DNA from: Chara braunii
Taxonomy: Eukaryota; Streptophyta; Charophyceae; Charales; Characeae
Assembly: GCA_003427395.1 (NCBI GenBank)
Contig: BFEA01000017.1
Location: forward strand, 5,568,985-5,615,024
Length of the DNA stretch: 46,040 bases
Direction: 5' to 3'
Numbering within the stretch: position 1 is the first letter of the stretch; each line of letters starts with the position of its first letter. The notes below the pieces were generated by a model. The model was not told where the DNA came from. It saw only the letters and a list, made by a program, of their open reading frames with translations, and searched no databases. Below, piece by piece: positions 10,137 through 19,550 of this stretch. The position numbers and the translations under genes were made by a program.

Positions 10137-10448
10137 TCATTCCTTCTCTTCATCAAACTCGTAATCATCCCCAATAATTATTTCATCGGCCTTCACTATT
10201 CCTCCTTCATCATTCGCTTGAACTTGTAATAGTGAATTGGTCAGGTAGTACATCCTTCCCATCATGGTTACCTGCTCGTCTGCCTGTTGGACTCCTGCTT
10301 CGATCGTTCGTGGTTCATCCATTATCCTATAGTTTTCTGCCAGAGCCAACTCCATCATCCATTCCGTGTTTCTCTCGCCCCAAGAGTCCTCCTCTTCTAA
10401 TGGTGTGAGTATTAGGGAAGGTTCTCTCATAAATTCGGGAGGCGGATG
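10137..10448 (-). pseudogene. Acidic linker between RNase H and integrase (element 1)
   Basis: A 97-codon open stretch rich in Glu/Asp (ends GDDYEFDEEKE), continuous in frame with RNase H upstream and integrase downstream. The flanking stops are TAG 10449-10451 and TGA 10137-10139. It has no recognised domain and probably forms the tether of the Pol polyprotein. Confidence 0.6.
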
Positions 10449-12130
10449 CTACATCGGATTTCCTCTCCTCATTTCCTTACTCTCGACAAACATGAACCAA
10501 CAGTTCACGTGAGTTCGCATGTCTTCCCCTTCGTCCAAGAATCCGTCTACCGGAGACGTTTCTTCATTAGATTCTCCTCGATTTCCTCACTCAATTCTGC
10601 TCAGGCCGTCTGCCCTGTTCTTGTTCCCAGGGATCCGCTCCAGCTGGAAGTCGAACATCCAAATATAGGTGAGTCATCTAGCTATGGCCGGAGCTGAGGG
10701 CGAGAAATTTTTGAGTGAGTATACAAACGCCGTAGGATCAATCCTGAGCACAAACCTCCTCCCAAAGAGGTAGTGCCTAAAGATCCTTAGGCAGTGCAGG
10801 ACCGCCAAAGCTTCCTTTTTAAACTGCGAGTAGTTCCTTTCTGTCGAGTTTAGTGTGCTGCTTTCGAATCTCAGCGGCCTCTCCTTTCCTTCACTGTCTG
10901 CCTGAATCAAGAGGCCTCCCAAGGCGGTTGGTCCAGCGTCAGTTTCAACTATGAAGGGTCTTTCCAAAGTCGCATCAAAGTCTGGTACCCCTAGTACCAG
11001 ACCTCCTTCCCTGAACTCCTTCTTCAATTCTTCCACCACTTCCTCTTGATGGTTTCCCCATTCCCATTCTTGATCCTTTCGGACTAGCTTCCTTAGATGC
11101 TCTGTTTTATTAGCAAATCTCTCTATGAATCTTCTCCAGAACCCATAGGTACCAAGAAAACTTCGGACTTCACCCACATTTCTGAAAGGAGTAGACCATT
11201 CCAGGATTTTATTGGTCTTCTTCTTATCAGGGCGCCGACCATGCTCATTGCAAATGTATCCCAGAATGGTTACCTCTTTCACGCAGTGTCTTGACTTCAC
11301 ACCACTGGCGGTGAGGTTGTACTCTTCTAGTAGAGATAAGACTCCTCTTAACCCTTGAACATGTTCCCACACAAACTTTCTCACCCCTGGAGCCACTTCG
11401 GACTCATTCTTCTCTATTGGGCCTTTGACAGCAAAATCGTCTATGTATGGCTCGGTGATCTGAGGGCTGATTGGCTGCATTACCCTGATCATGCTTCGTT
11501 GCACCATGGCTACAGCATTGATCCATCCTTGCGGCACAACATTCATATGGACTAATCCCCTTGGCGTGTGCATCGCCGTGATGGGACGGTCTGCCGGATA
11601 GACTGGAAACTGATCATATCATAGTAGAGGTCCATGAGGGACACAATCGACCTACCTGCATAAGCTTCTGATAACTGATCCGCATTGGGCAGACCCCCTG
11701 CATCCCTTACAGTTACCGCGTTCAGTCGTTGGAGGTCTTGCACCCATCTGAGAACTCCATTTGGCTTTACAAAACAGAACCAGGGAGAGGCATATGGTCC
11801 ACTAGAGTACCCTGCCACATCCGTGCGGATCTTCCCATCTAGGTATTCCACCACCCTTTTGCGATCCTCAGGGTTAGGATACTTAGCCCCTCGGACATTC
11901 CATGGCTCATGAGGTACAGTATGAATGCGGATCATTTCTATCTTGTCCACATCCAGCTTCCCACGTTGATCATCGTCGAAGGCATATGCCCCATGTTTTT
12001 CACGTATCAGTTCGTTTACCAAGTCCTCCTCTTGCCTTGTCAGAAAGCCAGGTTCCCCTATTATCAGTTTTTTCTCAGTCTCATCGTTGATACGACAAGG
12101 TCCGTTCTGGATGCTCTCCCTCATTCGTTA
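10449..12130 (-). pseudogene. Ty3/gypsy reverse transcriptase and RNase H (element 1)
   Basis: RT copies element RNA into DNA; RNase H degrades the template. Visible in order: PYASPWFCFVKPNG and RWVQDLQRLNAVTVRDAGG (finger), SLMDLYY with the first catalytic Asp, then YIDD (11436-11447) with the other two. The thumb reads EVRSFLGTYGFWRRFIERFA. RNase H carries ETDAGPTALGG, RNYSQFKKEALAVLHC and NKNRADGLSR. A frameshift near 11590 separates the first catalytic Asp from YIDD. Nonsense codons are TAA 12128-12130, TGA 10674-10676, TGA 10587-10589 and TAG 10449-10451. The gene is certainly inactive. Confidence 0.92.
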
Positions 12131-12207
12131 TATCAGTTCTCTTTCCTGATCATAATACACCCCTTCTTCTTGACTTACCAGAACTGGCACAGGGTGACTT
12201 TTCTTAT

Positions 12208-13689
12208 TTACCGTCGTGTACCTCCTTTTGGAACCCTGCTTGAGCCCACCCCTAAAAAACGTTGGCGGGCAGCTTGAGCATTCGGCGCATGCGGCACTAT
12301 CATCTGAGTAGAAGGAGGTGACCGGTAAATGAGATCGACTCTTCCCCCTTCTGGATCGTCTTGGATCCTTTCTGCGAGTGCCCTGACTGCGTCTGGATCA
12401 GCCATCCTATAAGCCGATGCCAGTTTCACTGCGTCACTGATATTTGTTAGACTTAATACAAGTCCTTTGGCTCCTTCATCATCTGATTCCTCTTCTTCTT
12501 CTTCCCATTTCAATTCTCTCCTCCTATTCTCAGATTCCTCGAACGTGTAAGATACTGCATTGAGTCTGTTCTTCGAGTTGTGTGGCTCTGTGTTCCTACA
12601 GGTGATAACCTCGAAGTTCCCACAGGCAGGATCGCACAAGATGACGAACATAGTGTCGTCATGCTTGTTCATAATGAGTGATTCAGATCTGCACAGGAAT
12701 GACCTTCCCAACAATATTGGAAGGTCCAAGTTGGGCATGACGTAGAAGCACGTACGTACCTTGACTTATCCTATTTCTATGACCACATTTGATGCGACAC
12801 CGGTGTATCTGGTCTTGCCGCTGGCTCCGTTGAGAAACCCGCAATCATTCTCATCCACCTCCAACCCTAATTTTACCGCGGTTTCTCCATTTACAATATT
12901 CATTTCTGCCCCGGTATCAACAATCCCAGGACACATCTTTCCCTTTATCATAACATCAATGGACCCTGTGCCTACGAATTTCCAGTCCATTTTACTCCCT
13001 GTCACGCTCCAGTTTGCCTCTTTGGGAATCAAATCCCCCATCCGGACCGAGGCTACTCTCTGACATGATAACCTAGCCTTCACCATCTCTCTTAACTTAG
13101 GAGTTGAAGCGAGGATTTCTTTCAGGTTTAATAGTTCATTGTGCCCCTCCAGTAGTTTATTCACCAGGCCTTCCAGATCCACCCCTTCTTCGATCGAGGT
13201 TTGGTACTTTTTCTTCTTGCTTGGTCTCGTATCCCCTTTTGATCTTCCTTCCTTAGCTTCGCCTTTCCTTCTCTTAGCCCTTATCTCCGCCTGCCTTTCT
13301 TCTTCCTCCTTAATCTTCTCATCCTCATCCTCATCACCCTCTACCGTGATAGGTGGTTCTTCTTCTGCTGGCTGGGAAGCCTGGGCTTGTTCCTTCTGAG
13401 GATTCCCTCCTGCGGGTCTTCTTGTAGCGAACGGAATTGTTCCTCTTACGCTTCTTTGACCCCCACTGTTCTTTTCGGCCATGTTGGCCTTCAACATTCT
13501 TGGGTTGGGCTTATTTGGCCCATCTCCCGATCCTCCACGTCCCATGGTAAATACTTTCGGGCACCCAGCCCCTTCTTTCCCCGCTTCTTCACATATCCCT
13601 TGAAGTCTCAAATGCAGCCTTTGCATTTTATTCACTAGATCCTTCATCCTATCAAACGTGTCCGTGACGGTAATCCTAACGTCATCCTT
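12208..13689 (-). pseudogene. Retropepsin-like protease and N-terminal Pol linker (element 1)
   Basis: Aspartic protease that would cleave Gag-Pol. The active site DTGAEMNI is encoded at about 12895-12918, and the flap/C-terminal strand LPILLGRSFL follows. A TAA at 12766-12768 falls inside the protease. Upstream is a long Lys/Glu-rich stretch beginning MKDLVNKMQRLHLRLQGI, and downstream is an acidic segment (EEEEEESDDEGA). The frame is the same as Gag, with no indel between 15414 and about 12270. The frame is then lost at a T6/G4 homopolymer (about 12245) before RT. Confidence 0.85.
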
Positions 13690-15414
13690 TTATGCTTCTT
13701 CTTCCATGAGGGGTACATCTTCCTTGCTTCCTTCGATCCCCATCCGGTTTAATTTTTCTTCTGGTCCTCCCTTTTCTTGCCACATTCTGAACATTCCCGA
13801 CGCGTTGGGACCCAGCGCGACTATGCGAAGGGCCTCTTCTCTAGTGCCTCCCGGAATCTCAGGATCGATCGGCCTTCCTGTTCTGTCAAACAGCTCGCCA
13901 TCTATGTTTGATGTTATGAGTCCATCGCGCTCGTCAAGTTTCCTGACGTGGCATCACTTTACTGTGTGCCCTTTGATTCCACAGTGGGTACAAATGCATT
14001 CGCTGTAGTCTATCCATCCTCTACCAAACCCCCTTCCATAGCCTTGGTCGTAACCACGACCATACCCCTGCTGGTATTCTTGCCCTACCGGATTCGCACC
14101 CCCTTGGAACTGTCCCTAGTTTCCACCTTGATACCCACTTCCTCTATTTCCTGCTCCTCGTTCCCCTGGTCCCTGATTCGTACCAGCATTCCTACCTCCT
14201 CCACGTCCTTGTCCTTGTCCTTACCCTTGGGACCTGTTCTGGTTTTGGCCACCCTGGCGACTCGATCCTGGTTGGTTTTGCCCTGTTAGTTGAAGTTGTC
14301 CCGTGTTTTTGTATCCTCCCAAATTCTGATTCTGGGGTAACATGGGATATGAACCCTGCGTAGGCCATGGCCCTACCGGGAAGTACCCAGGCCATGCTCC
14401 CATAGGCGGACCCACGGGCCATTGACCATATTGCGTTGTGCTTGTTGATGGCTCATGTCCATACTGGACTATCACCTGTTGAGTAACTTGTCCTTTTCCT
14501 GAGCCTTGTCCTCCGATAGCGATATTTTTAGCTTTCCTCTGATTCTTGGTCAGTTTGCCCGTTCCTTCTGGTTCCCCTTCTTCAACTTCTTCCTCTCCAT
14601 CTCCCTCTTCCTTCCTCCTCTTTCCTGATGGTTGTGTCACTGTTAACACCTTCGACGGGGCCACTCTTTCCCTAAGCTCTTTTATCTCATTTGCCATATT
14701 GCTCAACATTCCTCCAAGTATACTATTCGTTCCTTGGAGCGTCCCTACTGCCTTTCTCTTCTTTCGTTCGACCTTGATTTGGTGATGGAACACTTGGTCC
14801 ATGTCTCCTGCCACGATGTTTTTTTTGATGGTATCCCAGGTTGTCTTTCTCCCAGCGGCTCCTCCTCGAGTTAGTTCCATTGCCTCATACCCAGAGAATT
14901 TCCCTAGGAAAATGACGCACTGCATCTCTTCAGACAACCCCGGGACCCTCTCGGCTGTCTTTTCGAATGTATTGGCGAAAGCCCTCATCGTGGTGAAGTC
15001 ATCTTTGTTCATGTTATAGAGATGGTCAATTGTGAGCAGGCCATCTCGTAACTTAAATGTCTTCTGCATGCCCCTCTTAAACTCAACCCAATCATTGTTG
15101 GACTTTTTCACTACCTCTTCCACGTCAGAGGTGCATTCCCACCATACATATTCGAACAATTGGGCAAACTTCTCGACTGGGGTCAGTTGGTTGAATATCT
15201 GCTCGAGTAGTTCCAACCAATGCGTCACCCTATCCCCTTTGAATGGGAAGATGTCTATCCTTGGTAGGTTAGATCTTTTTATCGTCCTCTTCTCCAGCAA
15301 CTTGGCGATTTCCGCCGCGGTGATTGGCGGATCTCCGTTGGCGCTGGCTTCGCCCATCTCTTTCCCTTTTTCTTTCTTGGTTCCTGCTAGACCGTAGACC
15401 TTGTTAAGACACAC
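13690..15414 (-). pseudogene. Gag: capsid region plus CCHC zinc knuckle (element 1)
   Basis: Structural protein of the retrotransposon particle. Residues about 45-190 look like a retrotransposon Gag capsid (FPFKGDRVTHWLELLEQIF ... WVEFKRGMQKTFKLRDG). A Gln/Gly-rich tail (GYGRGYDQGYGRGFGRGW) follows, then a zinc knuckle CTHCGIKGHTVK-x-C (about 13951-13990). The x is a TGA at 13954-13956, inside the knuckle. Other stops are TAA 14221-14223, TAG 14116-14118 and TAA 13690-13692. Translation may start at the internal MGEASANGD rather than the upstream Met. There is no frameshift in 1.7 kb. Confidence 0.85.
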
Positions 15415-15617
15415 AAAACGACCATTGATCCACCCTCTTTGTCACTATCTTGACGTAACTTTTCACGCTATATGACTTTTCATACTTTTTTTTTCTCTCA
15501 TTCGAGTGTCTCTTCTAGGGGCACCCAGTCCCCATGCCAAAAGTTTCTAACCATACCAAATAAAGAAGAGATCTCATCTATAAATTCTTCGATACATGCC
15601 TCCCGACAAAGATTGCG

Positions 15618-16274
15618 TCAGTAGGTCGAGAGATCTTCAAAACGGTAGATGCGTAGATACGTGTTTACCACGCATAGTATGTTATAAAAATCCCTATTCT
15701 CTAGTTTCGATCCCATTTCTAAATATAGACGGTAAACAACTTCCGAAGCCTCGAATTCGAAGCCCATCTCTAGAACAGATCGGGCTGCGAGTACTGCCCA
15801 TTCTACATTCTCAATCCCCCAAAATGCTTCATCAATTATGAAGCTCGGAAGCGTGGTTTTAATATACCTTGTTGGATATACGAACTCAGCGGCCCACTTC
15901 ACTTTGATTGATTTTATAACTTCCCCTTCTTCTCCCTAATACATTCTCCTTGTAAATGCGTCAAGGGTCATTCCGGCTATCAACACATATCTAGAGACGG
16001 GGCGGCTTTCTCCTATCGCAAGGTCGATCACATGTGCCCTCCATAGAAGGGCTGGTAGATAAAGGGTCACTTTCACTATTGCCTGCCTTTCCCTCGTGGT
16101 CCATCCAATTTCTATCCAAAGGAAGGCTTCTTGTTCTATTGGTATCCCGCACCATGACTCCATTTCCCCATCCAATCCTATTGTCCTCTTCGGCAGTGTC
16201 ATTTTAACTCCTTCCTTTGGCTCAGGCAGGTCGATCAGGAAGCTCCGGTTAGCGAACCACATTAAAGGAGCCAT
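15618..16274 (-). pseudogene. Pre-gag ORF B, paralogue of ORF A; unknown function
   Basis: 218 codons from MAPLMWFANR to EDLSTY with one in-frame TAG (15936-15938). I do not recognise the family. It aligns by eye with ORF A along its whole length: GIPIEQEAFLWIEIGW matches GITVEEQTFIWIESGW, VTLYLPALLWRAHVIDLAIG matches VTVYLSAKKLQTILINLVLG, and YIKTTLPSFIIDEAFWG matches YIRGTLPMFIVDATFGG. Shared YLEMG/YLEIG and a Tyr/Arg-rich end support common ancestry. No signal peptide, membrane segment or metal site is obvious. It lies between ORF A and Gag in the element's leader, so it is probably an additional element ORF. Confidence 0.6.
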
Positions 16275-16359
16275 CCTGGTATACCTGTTACAACAGCCAA
16301 AGAAAGGACCTTTCTCTTTTTAGTAACTGCTCAATTTTCCAATTTTCTCAACAATTATC

Positions 16360-17106
16360 TCATCTCAGTCTCCCTTGAGCACCCTTTCCTATTTGATCGA
16401 GGATCCCCTGTTTCAGTTCCTCCCAGTAGACATGCCTATTTTCCCAATCGTACTGACGTGCATATGAGTCGACCCTTGCTAGTATGTCTTGAGGATCCCT
16501 TCCTTCAATCAAATGCCCTATCTCTAGGTATATGTAATATACCAGCCGAGGGGTAGATGCGTGATTTTCTCTCTCAGGTATTGCCATTGCGGCTTCTGTA
16601 GCCCTTTCCACTCTGGTCCTCCCTCCGAAGGTTGCATCTACGATGAACATAGGAAGGGTTCCTCTTATATATGCTGCTGGCGGAAGAAATTTGCTAGCCT
16701 TTCTTACCCTCACAGTTCCTATCATTCCTTCAAACTCATTCAAACTTGCATTTCTTCCCCTAGACTCGAGCGCGGATTCTGCTATCCATAATAGTCTGGA
16801 AAGAGATCGATCAGTTCCTAAGACTAAATTTATTAGGATAGTTTGCAATTTCTTCGCAGAAAGATATACGGTAACCCTTTCTACTACGCAATTTTTTTCT
16901 TTTTTTTCTTTTTTCCTAACCCATCCAGACTCGATCCAAATGAAAGTTTGTTCCTCTACAGTAATCCCCCAACAATACCCCGTATCTTCGTTCTCCTCAT
17001 GACGACTTGGCAGATTCATCATCAGGCCATGCCTCATTTGCACGGGCTCTCTGATCGTGATTTGATATCGGGCAGAAGCCATCTTCTTTTCTTTGGTATA
17101 CTCCAC
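16360..17106 (-). CDS. Pre-gag ORF A; intact, unknown function
   Basis: A 248-codon uninterrupted frame, the only long undamaged one in this element. The start may be the first Met or MASARYQ eight residues later. The predicted product is soluble and mixed-charge, with a hydrophobic beta-like patch (TFIWIESGW), a leucine-rich segment (LQTILINLVLG) and a C-terminal helical region (DILARVDSYARQYDWENRH). It is not a family I can name. It is paralogous to ORF B just downstream in the same orientation, 85 bp apart. Its survival beside heavily mutated Gag-Pol may be chance or a sign of selection. It might also be a captured host gene that duplicated within the element. Confidence 0.6.
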   Translation of the reverse strand: MEYTKEKKMASARYQITIREPVQMRHGLMMNLPSRHEENEDTGYCWGITVEEQTFIWIESGWVRKKEKKEKNCVVERVTVYLSAKKLQTILINLVLGTDRSLSRLLWIAESALESRGRNASLNEFEGMIGTVRVRKASKFLPPAAYIRGTLPMFIVDATFGGRTRVERATEAAMAIPERENHASTPRLVYYIYLEIGHLIEGRDPQDILARVDSYARQYDWENRHVYWEELKQGILDQIGKGAQGRLR

Positions 17107-17223
17107 CTACTACACAGCACAATCCAGCCCACATCTCCTTTATTTTAGCTAATAGACTTATAATCCTAAGATCTGACTGATTCCCCTTTCTATCCCATTA
17201 TCTCCTTTGACCCTTTAGAACCT

Positions 17224-17720
17224 TTATATAATCTTTTTGTACAGTAAGTATGTTACTAACCCACAGATCTCTATTTGACATAGTAGAAACATTAAAAGTG
17301 ATATGCACATCCTCTTATCAAGAGACGCAGACTGCGCAACTAAAGGAGGATCAGGCACGCTTGGTGCCCCGCGGGGCCCTTGTTGGTGAGGCGGGGAAAG
17401 GATAGTCAACTGCCACTCTTGAGATGGTGGGTAAGGGCTATGATGCGATCGACTAGGCAGCTCGAAGCGCGGCGGAGATTCTCCGTAATGCCTTGCGTAC
17501 CTATACGAATAGTAAGCCATCTCATCAGGATCTAGGGTATGCATACGCCTCCCCTCCCGATACCGTCTCGCCCTTAACCCTTCATCCTTTTCTTCCAGTC
17601 CTTCATCATCTTCTTTCCATTCTTCCCTATCTCTAGTCAAGTCTACAGGTCTGTCACGCGCCTTCCCTTATCTGCCGACTTTTCTCTACCAGTTCCTGTC
17701 CCACGCCCCTTAGGTGCCAT
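17224..17720 (-). pseudogene. Pre-gag ORF C: charged N terminus, C-terminal hydrophobic segment
   Basis: Starts with MAPKGRGTGTGREKSADKG (ATG 17718-17720), then loses frame by one step in an AAGGGAAGG run near 17670 and continues as RDREEWKEDDEGLEEKDEGL. A Tyr/Arg stretch (YYSYRYARHYGE) and a Pro/Ser-rich region follow. The last ~28 residues (MCISLLMFLLCQIEICG...) form a likely membrane segment. It is the first ORF after the PBS and so begins the element's coding region. An Env-like role is conceivable but unsupported. Confidence 0.45.
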
Positions 17721-17908
17721 ATTCGCTAACTCCTAGTATAAGTAGGGCAATCGTATTTATGTGTATTTAGTCCCTGTTTTACTCATCGATTTACTTGGAC
17801 CAACTACTCGTCACCAGCTATTAGAGTCTTGGTTAATTACCGAATCTTCAATAATTGTCGTTCTGCCTGGATCTTGCATTTACCCGAGTTCGTTCACTAA
17901 GGACGAGA
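17721..17908 (-). other. Leader between PBS and ORF C (element 1)
   Basis: About 190 bp of untranslated leader, reading from the PBS toward ORF C. No stem or splice site stands out. Confidence 0.5.
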
Positions 17909-17926
17909 TCCCCGGCAACGGCGCCA
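17909..17926 (-). promoter_or_regulatory. Primer-binding site complementary to tRNA-Asp
   Basis: On the minus strand TGGCGCCGTTGCCGGGGA is complementary to the 3' end of plant-type tRNA-Asp (…CCCCGGCAACGGCGCCA). It lies two bases after the LTR end ...CGACA. This primes minus-strand DNA synthesis and fixes the LTR boundary and element orientation. tRNA-Asp priming is known from Athila-type and some other plant gypsy elements. Confidence 0.85.
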
Positions 17927-18006
17927 CCTGTCGCGCGCGGCGGTCCCACACCCATACGCAGAGTAAGTTTTTGGTGTTGGACCTCACGGTCGTATCACGC
18001 AGGAGT

Positions 18007-18012
18007 TTTATT
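18007..18012 (-). promoter_or_regulatory. LTR polyadenylation signal AATAAA
   Basis: AATAAA on the minus strand inside the LTR, about 175 bp downstream of the TATA-like box, consistent with the R/U5 border. Confidence 0.55.
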
Positions 18013-18182
18013 TTTGTCACTTTACGTAAATACCAACTATGACCGTGCGATCGTGCTATACCTCTCGCGACTCCCTACGACAGGTTAGGGATCCCGCGAG
18101 GTACAACATACCTCCACTTGCGGGAGCTGTCACCATCCCTTAGGAGGGTGTATCCCTGCTGAGCTACTGACCCACATACGAA

Positions 18183-18195
18183 GGCTTTTATATGC
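18183..18195 (-). promoter_or_regulatory. LTR TATA box
   Basis: GCATATAAAAGCC on the minus strand, about 70 bp from the LTR start. It is likely the core of the element's Pol II promoter. Confidence 0.6.
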
Positions 18196-18262
18196 AATCG
18201 CAGAGGTAGGCCAGCCGAGGGCGTTTTCTCGATCGTCGTAGCATAGGCATACGCGCGGTACA

Positions 18263-18960
18263 TGGTATCACCGTGAGCTCGTAGTGGCCGAAGCATGACC
18301 GAAAGGCGGTCTTCGACTGGTCATCTGTGGCTACGCGGATCTGGTGGTAACCACTACGAAGATCGATCTTCGTAAGTAAGCGGTTGTCTGCCAGACGGTC
18401 AAACAGCTCATCCGCGCGAGGCTTGGAATAATTGTTCTTAACCGTGTAACGGTTAAGGCCGTAGTAGTCAATGAAGAGGCGGAGAGTTCCGTCCACTTTG
18501 CGAGCAAAGAGGACGGATGCACCCCAAGGGGAGTTACAGGGTTTAATGAAACCCTGTCGAAGGAGCTCCTGAAGTTGACGCTTGAGTTTCATCGCCTCTG
18601 GAATCGAGAGTCGGTAGGGTGCCTGATGGTGAACACGATAGTCGGGCATGAGCTGGATAGCATGCTCAACACCGCGAATGAGAGGAATCCCGCTGTATGA
18701 GAAATAAGGGGGGGAAACGTCATGGTATTCTCGAATCAAATCGTGAACGGCGGTTTCTAAGTCAGCCGTGAACCGCATAAGTTCCTCAACGTCTGCATCG
18801 GCACGAGACGTATGGGAGGACTCGACAGTGAACGGCAGAGGGACCTGGGATGTCGAGGGGGTATGCGCAGGCTGACGGGTGGATGTGAAGATGGGAGTTG
18901 CGAAGATGTAGGAAGAGTCAGGGGGACCGGGCTTCAATTAGATGACCTCAACCTCGGGAC
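18263..18960 (-). pseudogene. Chromovirus-type RT, N-terminal part, cut by element 1
   Basis: RT fingers/palm start of a second gypsy element. Visible are APYRLSIPEAMKLKRQL, GFIKPCNSPWGASVLFARK, LRLFIDYYGLNRYTVKN and LTKIDLRSGYHQIRV with the first catalytic Asp. The frame ends at HYELTVIP, where the LTR of element 1 begins. The YxDD box, thumb and RNase H are absent on this side. The complementary 3' half of a similar element lies at 33155-35578 on the other strand. A TAA/TAG-type stop separates it from upstream protease-linked sequence at about 18938. Confidence 0.9.
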
Positions 18961-19550
18961 AGAGTGGATCGTAGCGAAGAAGATCCATGACGTTTACTGA
19001 GTAGAACGTGACGTCCTCTTGTCGTATGGGTGTCGCCCGTGGTTCCAATGAAGGAGACTCGATGGGTTTGACCACACTTCGTTTTGAGAACGAGTGCCTC
19101 TGTGCCCCGGAACCGGCGAGACCAAGGAGTGCCAATGATAAAGTCGTACCTAGTCTCCAACACGTCAAAGTATGCGGAGGAATGGTAGCGCCGAGGCGCC
19201 TGGGTACTATCCGATGGCTGGAGGGTGAGGGAGAAGTGGAGGTCGGGGACCGTCTGATCGAAGAAGCGCCGTGTCTTGTTATCTCCGAGGGTAACAGAGA
19301 TAGGAGAGCGAGACCCGAAGATAGCTAGGCAAGCTTCCTTAACCACGCGAGGGTAAACGAAGTCTCCCTGCGAGCCAGAGTCCCAAAATGCACGGTACAC
19401 CCTCATAGATGTTCCTAGGCAAATAGGGATGATGGGGAGGGTGCGATAAGGGTCAGAGAGCAGAGTGAGAAGACGACGCACGACGTGCACGTGTCTCGTG
19501 AGTCGCTCCTTGCGAGCTTGAAGGATGCTCAAATCCAGGAGAGATGACAC
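18948..19550 (-). pseudogene. Retropepsin-like protease (chromovirus-type fragment)
   Basis: The active-site loop reads AFWDSGSQGDFV (DSG type, common in gypsy elements), with the second signature as YDFIIGTPW. A frameshift near 19110 moves the reading frame into the RT linker (SVVKPIESPSLEPRATPIRQ). It lies between the Gag knuckle region and RT in the expected order. Confidence 0.75.

Larger units (their letters stand above)
17929..18262 (-). mobile_element. 5' LTR of element 1
   Basis: 334 bp on the minus strand from TGTACCGCGCG to GCGCGCGACA, with the usual TG..CA ends, followed at once by the PBS. It holds a TATA-like CATATAAAAG and an AATAAA signal in the right order for U3-R-U5. On the right it interrupts an RT reading frame just after HYELTVIP, giving a precise insertion edge. 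The adjacent tggta (18263-18267) would be one copy of a 5-bp target duplication. The partner LTR to the left is not visible. Confidence 0.82.

Noticed and set aside
10446-10697. Plus-strand frame opposite the RNase H end
   Set aside because: Shadow; the minus strand carries the recognisable NKNRADGLSR motif.
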